Program-made: the position numbers and the translations under genes | Notes under the pieces: generated by a model | What the model was told of the DNA's origin: nothing | Databases searched by the model: none | What the model saw: only the letters and a program-made list of their open reading frames with translations | Shown here: piece after piece, positions 1 through 7,992 of the stretch | Numbering within the stretch: the stretch's first letter is position 1 | Layout: the number at the start of each line of letters is the position of its first letter | From: Ahniella sp. | GTDB lineage: Bacteria > Pseudomonadota > Gammaproteobacteria > Xanthomonadales > Ahniellaceae | Reading direction: 5' to 3' | NCBI GenBank assembly: GCA_016712105.1 | Contig: JADJRU010000023.1 | Coordinates: 9,805-73,804, forward strand | Length of the DNA: 64,000 nucleotides

Positions 1-528
1 CGCGGCACCGCCAAGGTCTGCCATCTGGCGCAGAACGGTCGAAGGTTGCAGGCCATGACCCAAAGTGTCGCCGAGCAGTTTCGGAAACAGCCACTCGCAG
101 GCCACCCAGGCCGCAGCGGCGGCGAACATGCTCCAGACTAGACCGACGCGTCGACGACATACAAAACGCACGAGCACAAAAGCCAGAATCTGTGGTTGCA
201 GCAACGGCGCCAAAACAGCCAACACCAGCGTGGCCGTCAGCCAATCGATCCCGACATACGCACCAAACGCGGCACCGAACCAATGGAACACGGCCAACTC
301 AAAAAGGATGGACATGCCGATACCGCTGAGCATGGTTCCACGCCAGGATTGCACTCGGTCCAACGCCAACAGCCAAGGTACGAGCGCGACAAATCCGAGG
401 AACCAGGTGTGGTCATTGGCGACGAACAGGGCGAGCAACAGAGCGCTTGCCGCAATGCCTGACATTTGCCAGGCAATCATCGCGAATCGGCTGGGCGAGA
501 CCGGTGTGTCATGCAATTCGTTGGCCAT
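1..528 (-). CDS. Apolipoprotein N-acyltransferase-like protein, N-terminal part (runs off the window)
   Basis: An open frame of 176 codons runs from an ATG at 528 to the window edge without a stop, so the 3' part lies outside. The translation is strongly hydrophobic with about five membrane segments. It has the order seen in the N-terminal membrane part of Lnt, which N-acylates lipoproteins in the inner membrane: a PWLLALDR turn after the second helix, a W-C-E-W segment near residue 145, and LRQMADLGG at the edge. The catalytic nitrilase-fold domain is not in the window, so the assignment rests on the membrane region only. A second-copy or divergent Lnt is possible. Palindromic repeats lie immediately upstream. 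Confidence 0.6.
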   Translation of the reverse strand, partial: MANELHDTPVSPSRFAMIAWQMSGIAASALLLALFVANDHTWFLGFVALVPWLLALDRVQSWRGTMLSGIGMSILFELAVFHWFGAAFGAYVGIDWLTATLVLAVLAPLLQPQILAFVLVRFVCRRRVGLVWSMFAAAAAWVACEWLFPKLLGDTLGHGLQPSTVLRQMADLGGAA

Positions 529-579
529 CCGGACCTTCGCTCCGCTGCTGTTTCAAAATGTCTGCGAGGATTCGCAGGC

Positions 580-735
580 GCACACTATTCCCGTCATTCC
601 CGCGAAAGCGGGATCCGCGACATCCAGAAGCACACTACTCCCGTCATTCCCGCGAAAGCGGGAATCCACTCGTCGCGACAGTTTCCTTGATTGACGCAGC
701 ATCGACTGGATTCCCGCTTTCGCGGGAATGACGGA
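580..735. repeat. REP-like palindromic repeat cluster
   Basis: Two direct copies of a cacacta.tcccgtcattcc unit with the arm cccgcgaaagcggg lie at about 582-613 and 630-671. One inverted copy (ggattcccgctttcgcggga) lies at 708-734. Each unit contains a self-complementary core (cccgc-gaaa-gcggg), and the inverted copy could pair with either direct copy to form a larger hairpin. The same family recurs at 38.7-39.1 kb, 47.2 kb and 63.4-64.0 kb. Confidence 0.85.
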
Positions 736-817
736 GGGTGGGGAGCGTGAGAACGCTGGGGCACCGATTTCCCGGCAACGACAACCCCTCGACCTTGCAG
801 CGAAACAACTACCGAGG

Positions 818-1525
818 TCAAGGCTTGGGAACAGTCACAACGTGCACTGGAATGCCAGGCGGCACAAGTTCTGGTGGCACCACGCGATTCTCGGGAATCA
901 ATACAGGGCGACCTTCTTCGTCGTAGAAATCGAAGTCAGGCGAAAACATCAGGATCGCCTCGATGGGCTCACCCTGATCGGTCACCTGATGGTGCCGGAC
1001 ATAACCTTCCGGCAAGGGGAAATCTTCCGGTACACCCAGTCCATCCATCGGCGGGCTTGTGCCCGGCGGGTTGAAGGCGCCGAGTCCGCTATGGCTGCCC
1101 GCGTCATTCAGTGCAGCGATCACTTCGCCCATCGTCGGCTCCGGATCGCCCGGGCGAACATAGGTCGCCAGATCATTCGGATCCGTGCTGATGGGTTCCT
1201 GCACATCGGCGGCAGGCTCAGCCGCCGGCAACGGCGCACTGCGGCGCATGCCCCGCGGCAACTTCGACAACTCGGCCAATGGCCTGGAAGCGGCCGACTC
1301 GGTTTCTTCCGGTTTGACCACGGCGGTTCCTGATCGCGAAACAGAGTCCGCCGGCATCACCGGAAGCTGAGAAAAAAACACGATCTTGACGATCAACGAG
1401 ACGGCCACCACTGCAGCAATCACGATCCAGCGGCGATAGCCGCCGGGTCGTATGACTCGGATCACACGCACACCTTCGCCGTCCGGTCCGGGCGACGAAG
1501 GGTTGCGCTGTTCCTCAATGGGCAC
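818..1525 (-). CDS. Hypothetical single-pass membrane protein, proline-rich
   Basis: This 235-residue protein is not recognised. A polar, arginine-rich N-terminus of about 32 residues is followed by one membrane helix (around residues 33-52, WIVIAAVVAV...) and a long Pro/Ala/Glu-rich region. The last ~70 residues are more compact and rich in acidic and aromatic residues (FDFYDEEGRPV, then a Pro/Val-rich tail ending VTVPKP). The topology suggests a short cytoplasmic head and a periplasmic tail. It starts 24 nt downstream of the SGNH hydrolase on the same strand and may be co-transcribed with it. No catalytic motif is visible. Confidence 0.6.
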   Translation of the reverse strand: MPIEEQRNPSSPGPDGEGVRVIRVIRPGGYRRWIVIAAVVAVSLIVKIVFFSQLPVMPADSVSRSGTAVVKPEETESAASRPLAELSKLPRGMRRSAPLPAAEPAADVQEPISTDPNDLATYVRPGDPEPTMGEVIAALNDAGSHSGLGAFNPPGTSPPMDGLGVPEDFPLPEGYVRHHQVTDQGEPIEAILMFSPDFDFYDEEGRPVLIPENRVVPPELVPPGIPVHVVTVPKP

Positions 1526-1549
1526 AGTAGGCTCGATCGCAGAGACCGA

Positions 1550-2638
1550 TCAGGGTGTCGCCGGGTTGAACACCGAGATCGCCCAGCCCATGCGTTCATG
1601 GCCGAAGTTCTGCCAGATCGGATTCTTGCCGGCGGTGATCGTCGGGTAACGTGATGCGCCCGTACCGGTGCTGCCACCCCACAGACCGGCCGAAACCGTG
1701 CCACCGGAATACGTCGGGTGCACGTCGTCGGACTGGATGTAGTCGTAGCTGGACGATGCCGTCACGAACTTCGTGTTGGCATCACGCAGGGTCGGTCGAA
1801 GCGTCGAGGTGATCCGGGTGACGTAGGCAGCCTCGGTGTCGCCAGCCACATAGCGCAGCGCATCGGCATCCACGACGCCGTCACCGTTGCTGTCGTAATC
1901 GGCGCCCATGAACTGCGCAAAACTGTCGGCGCACTTGAAGCCCTTCAGACGGGCGTTCTCGCACATCCAGTAATTCATTTTGGTCAGGTACGGCAGGAAC
2001 TTGTCGCGCAAGTTGACCGTGGCGCCGGTGGTAGCGTCTTTGCACTTGCTCTGCACGTTGTCGGCGTTGTAACCCGGGTAGTACAGATTGCTGATGACCT
2101 TGAGCTTCGTGTTCACGTGCGCGTTGGCATTGATGTAATCCATCGCGGCCGCAACATTGGTCTTGCAATTGTTCAGCGCCGTGGCCATGCCGGTGTAGCT
2201 GCACGTACCGGTTTGATCCTTGAACGCGGAGCGGGCCTGCAGGCCATCGTTGCCGCACATTTCGAACGTGACCACGCGCGTCGAGCTGTGCTGCATGTAG
2301 GAACGCTCGGCGACGATCTTGTTCGTGTAGACGTCGGAAGCCACGGCGCCCGACTTCGCGCGGCGAATGCTTTCCATGTCGACATTCCACAGCGCCGACA
2401 GGTATTCGGCATCGACCGTCGGCGCCGCATATTTGCCGGCATTGCTGACCGAGCCGTTGTAGCCGGCATAGATCGAATCACCGTACGCCACGATTCGGTA
2501 CTTGGTGGTGGTCGCCGAACGGTCGACGGTCCAGGAAACGTTCTGGTTGAGCGTGCTGGCAACGGCATTGGAGCCAACAGCGAGCGCAGCAGCAGCAATC
2601 AGCAACCGGAGGCGGTTGCCGCGAAGACGGGTGTTCAT
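1550..2638 (-). CDS. Secreted SGNH/GDSL-type hydrolase
   Basis: 362 residues. The ATG at 2638 is chosen over an upstream in-frame start because GGGAGG sits 5 nt before it and a clean signal peptide follows (MNTRLRG..., hydrophobic core, cleavage near ASNAVAS). The SGNH signatures are in order: YGDSIYAG near residue 60 (block I Ser), EMCGND (block III Asn) and SDDVHPT near the C-terminus (block V Asp/His). The family hydrolyses esters of carbohydrates or lipids; here the enzyme is probably exported. Several cysteines suggest disulfides. The substrate cannot be read from the sequence. A CRP-like box lies about 140 nt upstream. Confidence 0.8.
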   Translation of the reverse strand: MNTRLRGNRLRLLIAAAALAVGSNAVASTLNQNVSWTVDRSATTTKYRIVAYGDSIYAGYNGSVSNAGKYAAPTVDAEYLSALWNVDMESIRRAKSGAVASDVYTNKIVAERSYMQHSSTRVVTFEMCGNDGLQARSAFKDQTGTCSYTGMATALNNCKTNVAAAMDYINANAHVNTKLKVISNLYYPGYNADNVQSKCKDATTGATVNLRDKFLPYLTKMNYWMCENARLKGFKCADSFAQFMGADYDSNGDGVVDADALRYVAGDTEAAYVTRITSTLRPTLRDANTKFVTASSSYDYIQSDDVHPTYSGGTVSAGLWGGSTGTGASRYPTITAGKNPIWQNFGHERMGWAISVFNPATP

Positions 2639-2779
2639 GTTTCCCTCCCAGGAAATGTTGTGTGAAACCGCAAACAACTTTGTATGAAACCACCAGGCCC
2701 CCGGCTCGTGCGCGGGTGACCGTCAAACCCCAAACCGAACAAACGTTCTAGTTAACAGTACGCCATCGTATGGTCGATT

Positions 2780-2795
2780 TGTGACTCAGGTCACG
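2780..2795. promoter_or_regulatory. CRP/Clp-type binding site candidate
   Basis: The sequence TGTGActcaggTCACg matches the palindromic CRP consensus TGTGA-N6-TCACA at 9 of 10 fixed positions. In Lysobacterales the CRP homologue Clp recognises this sequence and controls exported hydrolases. The site lies in the intergenic region upstream of the SGNH hydrolase, about 142 nt from its start, and downstream of the small membrane gene. This placement is plausible for activation. Function is inferred from the match alone. Confidence 0.45.
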
Positions 2796-2861
2796 TCGCA
2801 GTGCAGCAAAAAAAGCTGGCGCAACAGGAAGCGTCGGCCTCAAGCGAGATCGCGCGACGGA

Positions 2862-3062
2862 TCAGCCACCAATGCGAACGGTGATTGGCGAGGAGATCAG
2901 GAGACCGATCAACACCAGCCGGAACGCGACCCAATAGTCGATCGTGTTGGCGCTGGAAACGGCGCGCGGCAGCGTGATGTTCCACAGCCACTGAAAAATG
3001 CCGACGCCAAAAAGAAAAACGCAAACGATGGCGAACGCAATAACCGAGTAGAGAAAAAACAT
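2862..3062 (-). CDS. Small two-helix membrane protein (66 aa)
   Basis: 66 residues with two predicted membrane helices: residues 2-24 (FFLYSVIAFAIVCVFLFG...) and about 45-62 (YWVAFRLVLIGLLIS). A conserved-looking FQWLWNITLP linker with the following YW-AFRL lies between or at the helices, an arrangement I associate with small inner-membrane proteins of Gammaproteobacteria. GGAG lies 8 nt before the ATG. No function is known. It sits on the same strand as the neighbouring 48-residue peptide gene and the SGNH hydrolase. Confidence 0.6.
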   Translation of the reverse strand: MFFLYSVIAFAIVCVFLFGVGIFQWLWNITLPRAVSSANTIDYWVAFRLVLIGLLISSPITVRIGG

Positions 3063-3180
3063 GCAATGGACTCCAAGTGATCAGCCACGATGGTGATCAA
3101 ACACGGAATCGCTCGTCAAGCCGGTGATGCCCCGGCAATCCGTCACAACGCCCGGAGCCATTGCCCACTCACCGGCAAAC

Positions 3181-3327
3181 TCAACCGGTGGCGGTTTCCT
3201 CAAGATAAGCCTGCGATGCAGCGGCGCGATCCTTCTGCGCGAGGTGCCTGCCGAATTCGTAGCCGGAACGGGCAACGGCGCAGAGAATGGCGAAGAACGC
3301 CATGCCGATCAGGACTTTCTTGAACAT
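3181..3327 (-). CDS. Putative 48-residue membrane peptide
   Basis: A 49-codon frame starts at ATG 3327 and ends at TGA 3181-3183. The product begins MFKKVLIGMAFFAILCAVAR, with two lysines and then a hydrophobic helix of about 15 residues. A charged tail follows (EFGRHLAQKDRAAASQAYLEE). This is the architecture of a single-pass bitopic small protein. A GAGG-like ribosome site lies about 10 nt upstream. It is not recognised as a family. It lies between pilZ and the 66-residue membrane protein on the same strand. Support is composition and layout only. Confidence 0.45.
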   Translation of the reverse strand: MFKKVLIGMAFFAILCAVARSGYEFGRHLAQKDRAAASQAYLEETATG

Positions 3328-3461
3328 GACTGTTTTAACCTCGAACCAAGGCAGAGGCACCTCAGGTGCGTTTGCATCTTGGTGAACCCCAGCGCCTGGC
3401 CCCAGTGTCTCAAGTCACGACCATGTCTTCAGTCAGGCCTGATGTGTTGGTTCGCGCTGAG

Positions 3462-3827
3462 TTACATCGTGTGGGTCATGCGGTCCGCTGCCAGCGAGCT
3501 GGACAGGATCTGTTCGATCTTCGCCTTCGCCGCTTCGCCGTCGGCGGTTTCGTTGAACTGCACGCCGATGCCAGCGGTGCGATTGCCTTGAGCACCAGGC
3601 GGCGTGACCCAAACGACTTTGCCGGCGACGGGCAGACGATCCTTCTCGTCCATCAGCGACAGCAGGATGAACACTTCGTCGCCGAGGTTGTAACGCTTCG
3701 CGGTGGGCACAAACAGCCCGCCGGTCTTGAGGAACGACATGTAGGCGTTGTACAGCGCGCCCTTGTCCTTGATTGCCAGCGACAGAATGCCTTGTCTCGG
3801 CATACCACCCATTGGACCTGCTGCCAT
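3462..3827 (-). CDS. PilZ-domain protein, type IV pilus type
   Basis: 121 residues starting at ATG 3827, with AGGAG inside the end of holB. The holB stop (3829-3831) lies 1 nt before the start, so the two are translationally linked. The fold segments PRQGILSL, FLKTGGLFVPT and GKVVWVTPPG...GIGVQF match PilZ. The c-di-GMP-binding RxxxR and [D/N]xSxxG motifs are absent, as in the PilZ proteins that work in type IV pilus assembly with PilB/FimX. The position directly after holB is characteristic of Lysobacterales and many Gammaproteobacteria. A role in twitching motility is inferred from family and context. Confidence 0.88.
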   Translation of the reverse strand: MAAGPMGGMPRQGILSLAIKDKGALYNAYMSFLKTGGLFVPTAKRYNLGDEVFILLSLMDEKDRLPVAGKVVWVTPPGAQGNRTAGIGVQFNETADGEAAKAKIEQILSSSLAADRMTHTM

Positions 3828-3828
3828 G

Positions 3829-4827
3829 TCACGCTCCTGCGTTCGTACTTGCGGCCACGGTATCACGCCAGCCACCGAGAATTTCCGTCAGGATCAGGTC
3901 TGATCGCAGCGGCGTGTCGAGTTGACCACGAGCGCGATTGGCCTGATCCCACCAAGCGCTGAGCTTCCGGAAATCCGCGCGCGCGGTCAAGCCGGACAGC
4001 CCATCAGCGTCGGACTCAGCGCCCAGACTGGCACGTCGAATTGCCTGGGCCACCAGTTGGACCGCGGCCCGGAGGCGTAATCCGGGGTCATTCGCAAGCC
4101 AACGGCTGACCACTTCGATGAGGACCGCCTTGCCAGCCAACGCGCCGAGGTCTCGGGCCACTTCATTGACGATCTGACGCTGCTCGGGACGCGCCAGCAC
4201 CAATGCTTCGCCCGGATTGCCATCGGCCAGCGCGAGCGCCGGCTCGGCGTCCTTCGCGGCAATGCCTTGTGCGATCAGCCAGGCCAGACTCTGGGCCGGC
4301 TCCGGTTCGCGCACGTCGATCCGCTGGCAGCGACTGCGAATGGTCGCACTGAGCCGCAACCATTGATCGCTGACCAGGATCATCATCACATTCGGTTCGG
4401 GCTCTTCCAGCGTTTTGAGCAGCGCATTCGCAGCGGCCACGTTCATGGCTTCGGCAGGCTCGATGATGGCCACACGCCAACCACCGCGCTGACTGGTCTG
4501 GGCAAAACGGGCACTGAGCGCACGGATCTGGTCGACCGTGATTTCCGTGCGAGGCTTGCCGTCGTCGCGCAACTCGAACGTGATGGTCAGGGCATCCGGA
4601 TGATTGCCGGCGCGCATCAGGTGGCAAGCCTTGCATGATCCGCAGGGTGTGCCGGAAGCAGTGGGTCGCTCACACAGCAACAAGGCGCGCAGGTGTTCGG
4701 CGAATAGCCGTTTGCCGAGGCCACGAGCGCCGCCGATGAGCAAGGCATGCGGCAAACGGCCGGCTTCGCGACGCGCCAGCAAACGCTGCCAGTCTTCTGC
4801 CAGCCAGGGAGTCAGTGTGTTGCTCAT
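3829..4827 (-). CDS. holB: DNA polymerase III subunit delta'
   Basis: 332 residues. This clamp-loader subunit of the DNA polymerase III holoenzyme is needed to load the beta clamp. Visible features are a P-loop-like GARGLGKR near residue 35 in which the Ser/Thr after Lys is replaced by Arg (delta' does not hydrolyse ATP), a zinc-binding CGSCKACH near residue 62, the ALLKTLEEP helix, and the SRC-type motif TIRSRCQR. The start overlaps the end of mltG by 4 nt (ATGA) and the stop abuts pilZ. The length is usual for the family. Confidence 0.93.
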   Translation of the reverse strand: MSNTLTPWLAEDWQRLLARREAGRLPHALLIGGARGLGKRLFAEHLRALLLCERPTASGTPCGSCKACHLMRAGNHPDALTITFELRDDGKPRTEITVDQIRALSARFAQTSQRGGWRVAIIEPAEAMNVAAANALLKTLEEPEPNVMMILVSDQWLRLSATIRSRCQRIDVREPEPAQSLAWLIAQGIAAKDAEPALALADGNPGEALVLARPEQRQIVNEVARDLGALAGKAVLIEVVSRWLANDPGLRLRAAVQLVAQAIRRASLGAESDADGLSGLTARADFRKLSAWWDQANRARGQLDTPLRSDLILTEILGGWRDTVAASTNAGA

Positions 4828-5831
4828 CGCAGCTGATAGCGGCGGACCGCTTCGTTGTGTTCACCCAGAGTCGCGGAGAAATGCGAATGACCGTCACCCT
4901 TCGCAACAAAATACAGCGCATCACCCGGCGCAGGCCGTGCCGCCGCCTGGATGGCAGCGAGGCCCGGCAAAGCGATTGGCGTCGGCGGCAAACCCGCGCG
5001 GGTGTAACTGTTGTAGGGCGTATCGGTTTCAAGATGTTTGCGCGTGAGATTGCCGTTGAAGCTCGAGCCCAAGCCGTAGATCACCGTCGGGTCGGTCTGC
5101 AAGCGCATGCCGATCTTCAGGCGACGCGTGAACACACCGGCGATCGGGCCACGGTCTTCTGCGCGCCCGGTTTCCTTTTCGACGATCGACGCCAGGATCA
5201 GCAATTCCTCCGGGCTGTTCAAGGGTGAATCGGGTGCACGCGCATTCCACTCGCGCAGCAGTTGCTCGTCCATCGACCCAAACGCGCGCTTGAGAATGTC
5301 GAGATCACTCTGGCCGCGCACGAACGAATACGTTTCCGGCAGGAATCGGCCTTCCGGATGTTGGCCCGGTTTGCCGACCCGCGCCATGATGTCGTCATCG
5401 CCCAGACCTTGCAGCTCCTGCTTCAGTTTCTCGGCTTTCGCCAAGGCGAGGCGCAGTTCGCGAAAGGTCCAGCCCTCCACAATCGTGAACTGGTGGTGGA
5501 TCACCCTGCCCTTCGCCATGCGCGTGAGCAACTCTCTGGGCGTCATACCGGGCTCGAGCAGATACTCGCCGGCACGCAGCGTACGGATCACACCCAATTC
5601 CATCGCCAGTGCCCGCCAGTATTCGCGGGGCGCCTGAGTCGCGCCTTGTTTGCCGAGCTGGCGCACGATCTGGTTGAACGATGTACCCATCGACACATCG
5701 AGCACGATCTCGTGCCCGTCCAGCGGCATCGGCGTGTCGCTGAATTGTTGGTAGTCACGATAAATCCAGACCGCAGCGATCACCGCCACGACCGTCAGCA
5801 ACAGACACAATCGTCGAAACCACTTCAGCAT
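4824..5831 (-). CDS. mltG: Endolytic murein transglycosylase MltG (YceG)
   Basis: 335 residues. It cleaves nascent glycan strands and so sets their length during cell wall synthesis at the inner membrane. An N-terminal membrane anchor (residues 8-23) is followed by a LysM-like region and the YceG domain. The catalytic glutamate is E218 in LASIVEKETG, the same number as in the E. coli enzyme. GRFLPETYSF and the PYNSYTRAGLPPTPI segment are also typical. It overlaps pabC by 7 nt upstream and holB by 4 nt downstream, so it lies within the operon. Confidence 0.93.
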   Translation of the reverse strand: MLKWFRRLCLLLTVVAVIAAVWIYRDYQQFSDTPMPLDGHEIVLDVSMGTSFNQIVRQLGKQGATQAPREYWRALAMELGVIRTLRAGEYLLEPGMTPRELLTRMAKGRVIHHQFTIVEGWTFRELRLALAKAEKLKQELQGLGDDDIMARVGKPGQHPEGRFLPETYSFVRGQSDLDILKRAFGSMDEQLLREWNARAPDSPLNSPEELLILASIVEKETGRAEDRGPIAGVFTRRLKIGMRLQTDPTVIYGLGSSFNGNLTRKHLETDTPYNSYTRAGLPPTPIALPGLAAIQAAARPAPGDALYFVAKGDGHSHFSATLGEHNEAVRRYQLR

Positions 5832-6613
5832 TCGAGCTCCGCCTGGACTTGGGACATCAAAACATGAGTGGCTGGACCGGAGCTGAATACCCGGTCACCA
5901 ATTCGGCTGACGGGCATCACCCCGCGCACGGCATTGCAGCAGAAGACCTCATCGGCGGCCAGCAGTTCACCGAGTGACACCGGCCCGACGCGAACGGTCT
6001 CGAGCCCCAGAATGCGCTCGCGACAAACCCCGGCCACGCCGGCCCGCGTGACCTCCGGGGTGCGCCATTGCCCATCGGCACGCAGGAACACATTGGCCGA
6101 GGTGGTACAGGCGATCCACGCCTCCATGTCGCACATCAGCAGATCGTCGCAGTCGCTCAATGGCGCCTCGTCACGTGCCAGGACCTGCTCCAGGCGGTTC
6201 AGGTGTTTGAGGCCAGCCAGAGCGGGCTGGATCGCCAGGCGTGTTTGCGCCACCCCCAGAACCAACCCCGTTCGCGGCTCGGGACGTCCGGGCTCGGCGA
6301 ACAACAGCCATTCAGGGCGGGCGCCGGCACTGCCGTAGCCGCGGCGATCGCTGGAGCGCGTGAACAACAGTTTGAGCACCCCGTCATGAAGGTCCGCGGC
6401 GATTGCGGACACACTCACCTCGACCTCCGCCCATCCATCAAAATCCAACCGGAGCCGCTCATTGGCGTGCACCAGGCGCGCTTGGTGCAGCGACCACCAG
6501 ACGACCCGACCGGCCGTCACCCGCATCGTCGTGAAATGCCCGTCGCCGTAATGCAGGGCACGCAGACCGGCCCAGTCCTCAGCCACCGGATGACCGTTGC
6601 GCCAGCACTTCAA
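5825..6613 (-). CDS. pabC: Aminodeoxychorismate lyase (4-amino-4-deoxychorismate to p-aminobenzoate)
   Basis: 262 residues if translation starts at TTG 6613, which overlaps the pabB stop (TTGA). No ATG gives a sensible N-terminus: the longer open frame upstream encodes unrelated sequence inside pabB, while homology begins at KCWRNGHPV. PLP-dependent fold-type IV features include YGDGHFTTMRV, the catalytic lysine K136 in GLKHLNRLEQ, and TSANVF near the PLP phosphate. It makes p-aminobenzoate for folate from the PabA/PabB product. The tight coupling to pabB supports the non-ATG start. Confidence 0.9.
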   Translation of the reverse strand: MKCWRNGHPVAEDWAGLRALHYGDGHFTTMRVTAGRVVWWSLHQARLVHANERLRLDFDGWAEVEVSVSAIAADLHDGVLKLLFTRSSDRRGYGSAGARPEWLLFAEPGRPEPRTGLVLGVAQTRLAIQPALAGLKHLNRLEQVLARDEAPLSDCDDLLMCDMEAWIACTTSANVFLRADGQWRTPEVTRAGVAGVCRERILGLETVRVGPVSLGELLAADEVFCCNAVRGVMPVSRIGDRVFSSGPATHVLMSQVQAELEC

Positions 6614-7986
6614 GCGTCGCGCTCCAGTGCGCGCAACAAGCCACGCGCCTTGTGTCGCGTTTCGTCGAGTTCGCGAGCCGGGACCGAGTCGAATACGATC
6701 CCGGCGCCTGCGCGCAAGGAGAGCGACTGCCCCCTCAGCGTCATGGTGCGGATCAGGATATTGAGTTCCATCTGCCGACCCGGCCCGATGAACCCCATGG
6801 CGCCCGTGTAGAACCCCCGTGGCGCCTGTTCGAGTTCGGCAATGATCTGCATGCACCGGATTTTCGGGCAGCCCGTGATCGTGCCGCCCGGAAACACCGC
6901 GGCAACGATGTCGCGTACGCTGGCGTCGGGCCGCAAACGACCGCGCACGTTCGAGACGATGTGGTGCACATGCGTGTAACTTTCCATGCCCATCAGTTCA
7001 TCGACTTCCACACTGCCCGGCACCGAGACGCGTCCCAGATCGTTGCGTTCGAGGTCGATCAGCATGACGTGCTCGGCACGTTCCTTGGGATGCGACATCA
7101 ACTCGGCCTGAAGTCGATCGTCGTGTTCGCCGATGCCACGCGGCCGGGTGCCGGCAATCGGTCGTGTTTCCACCTGATCACCCCGCACCGACACCAATCG
7201 CTCAGGCGAGGAACTCAACACCGCCAGATCGCCAAACCGGAAGCTGCCGGCAAACGGCGCTGGATTGGCTTCGCGCAAACGGCGGTACAGGTCGATCGGC
7301 AAGGTGCCGGGTGCCATGTGTCCGTGCCACCGACGCGACAGATTGACCTGGAACACATCGCCGGCCGCCACATATTCGCGGATCCGCTCGACACCGGCGA
7401 TGAACCCTGCCGGATCGTCTTCCTGCCACTGGCTCAGACTCAGCGGCGCGATGGCGGGTAACGGTTCAACACGCAACTGCCCGAGGACGGCTTCTGCCCA
7501 CGGCGCCGCCGCAGGCTCGAACACGGCGGTGACGCTGTTGTCCTCATGGTCACGCACAAGCGCCAGAGGGGTTCTCAGTGCGATGGCCAGCGGCGAAGTG
7601 TCTCTGGGAAGAGTCGACGCCAGCTTGGGCTCCAGGCACGCCGCGAACTCGTAAGACAGCAGCAGCGCGTAACCGCCTGCAAAATGACCGGGACCCGGCT
7701 GGAGCTCAAGCCCCGAGAGATTCTGATCCACCAGGTCCAGCAAGTGTTCGCCGACCGTCTGGTCGTGCTCGTCACGAACCTGATTCGGCGAAACCTGCAC
7801 GAGCCGATGACCATTTCCGGCCAACAACAAATCGTATCGGCCCGAGCGCGCATGACGCGCCCGGCTTTCCAGCAACACCGGGAACCGGTCCGGGAACGCT
7901 GCGTGCAGCGCCACCAGATCAAGCCCTGCAGGCAATGCGCGCGTCAGCATGGCGACACCATGCGCGCGCGCAGGCTCAGCCGACAT
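6610..7986 (-). CDS. pabB: Aminodeoxychorismate synthase component I
   Basis: 458 residues. It converts chorismate to aminodeoxychorismate with the amidotransferase partner (PabA, not in the window), feeding folate synthesis. Chorismate-binding enzyme motifs are clear: SSSPERLVSVRGD, the ETRPIAGTRPRG loop, MLIDLERNDLGRVS, and GGTITGCPKIRCMQII near the C-terminus. It begins 6 nt after the fabF stop and overlaps the pabC TTG start. Anthranilate synthase component I is a relative, but the TGCPKI motif and the pabC neighbour favour PabB. Confidence 0.92.
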   Translation of the reverse strand: MSAEPARAHGVAMLTRALPAGLDLVALHAAFPDRFPVLLESRARHARSGRYDLLLAGNGHRLVQVSPNQVRDEHDQTVGEHLLDLVDQNLSGLELQPGPGHFAGGYALLLSYEFAACLEPKLASTLPRDTSPLAIALRTPLALVRDHEDNSVTAVFEPAAAPWAEAVLGQLRVEPLPAIAPLSLSQWQEDDPAGFIAGVERIREYVAAGDVFQVNLSRRWHGHMAPGTLPIDLYRRLREANPAPFAGSFRFGDLAVLSSSPERLVSVRGDQVETRPIAGTRPRGIGEHDDRLQAELMSHPKERAEHVMLIDLERNDLGRVSVPGSVEVDELMGMESYTHVHHIVSNVRGRLRPDASVRDIVAAVFPGGTITGCPKIRCMQIIAELEQAPRGFYTGAMGFIGPGRQMELNILIRTMTLRGQSLSLRAGAGIVFDSVPARELDETRHKARGLLRALERDA

Positions 7987-7992
7987 CGCCCA

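Noticed and set aside
65..694. Plus-strand frame of 209 codons
   Set aside because: It lies antisense to the Lnt-like frame and its C-terminal part reads through palindromic repeats; composition is low-complexity and no family is seen.
1718..2665. Plus-strand frame of 315 codons opposite the SGNH hydrolase
   Set aside because: Rich in His/Val/Gly/Arg, as expected of antisense of a GC-rich gene; the minus-strand frame has a signal peptide and catalytic motifs.
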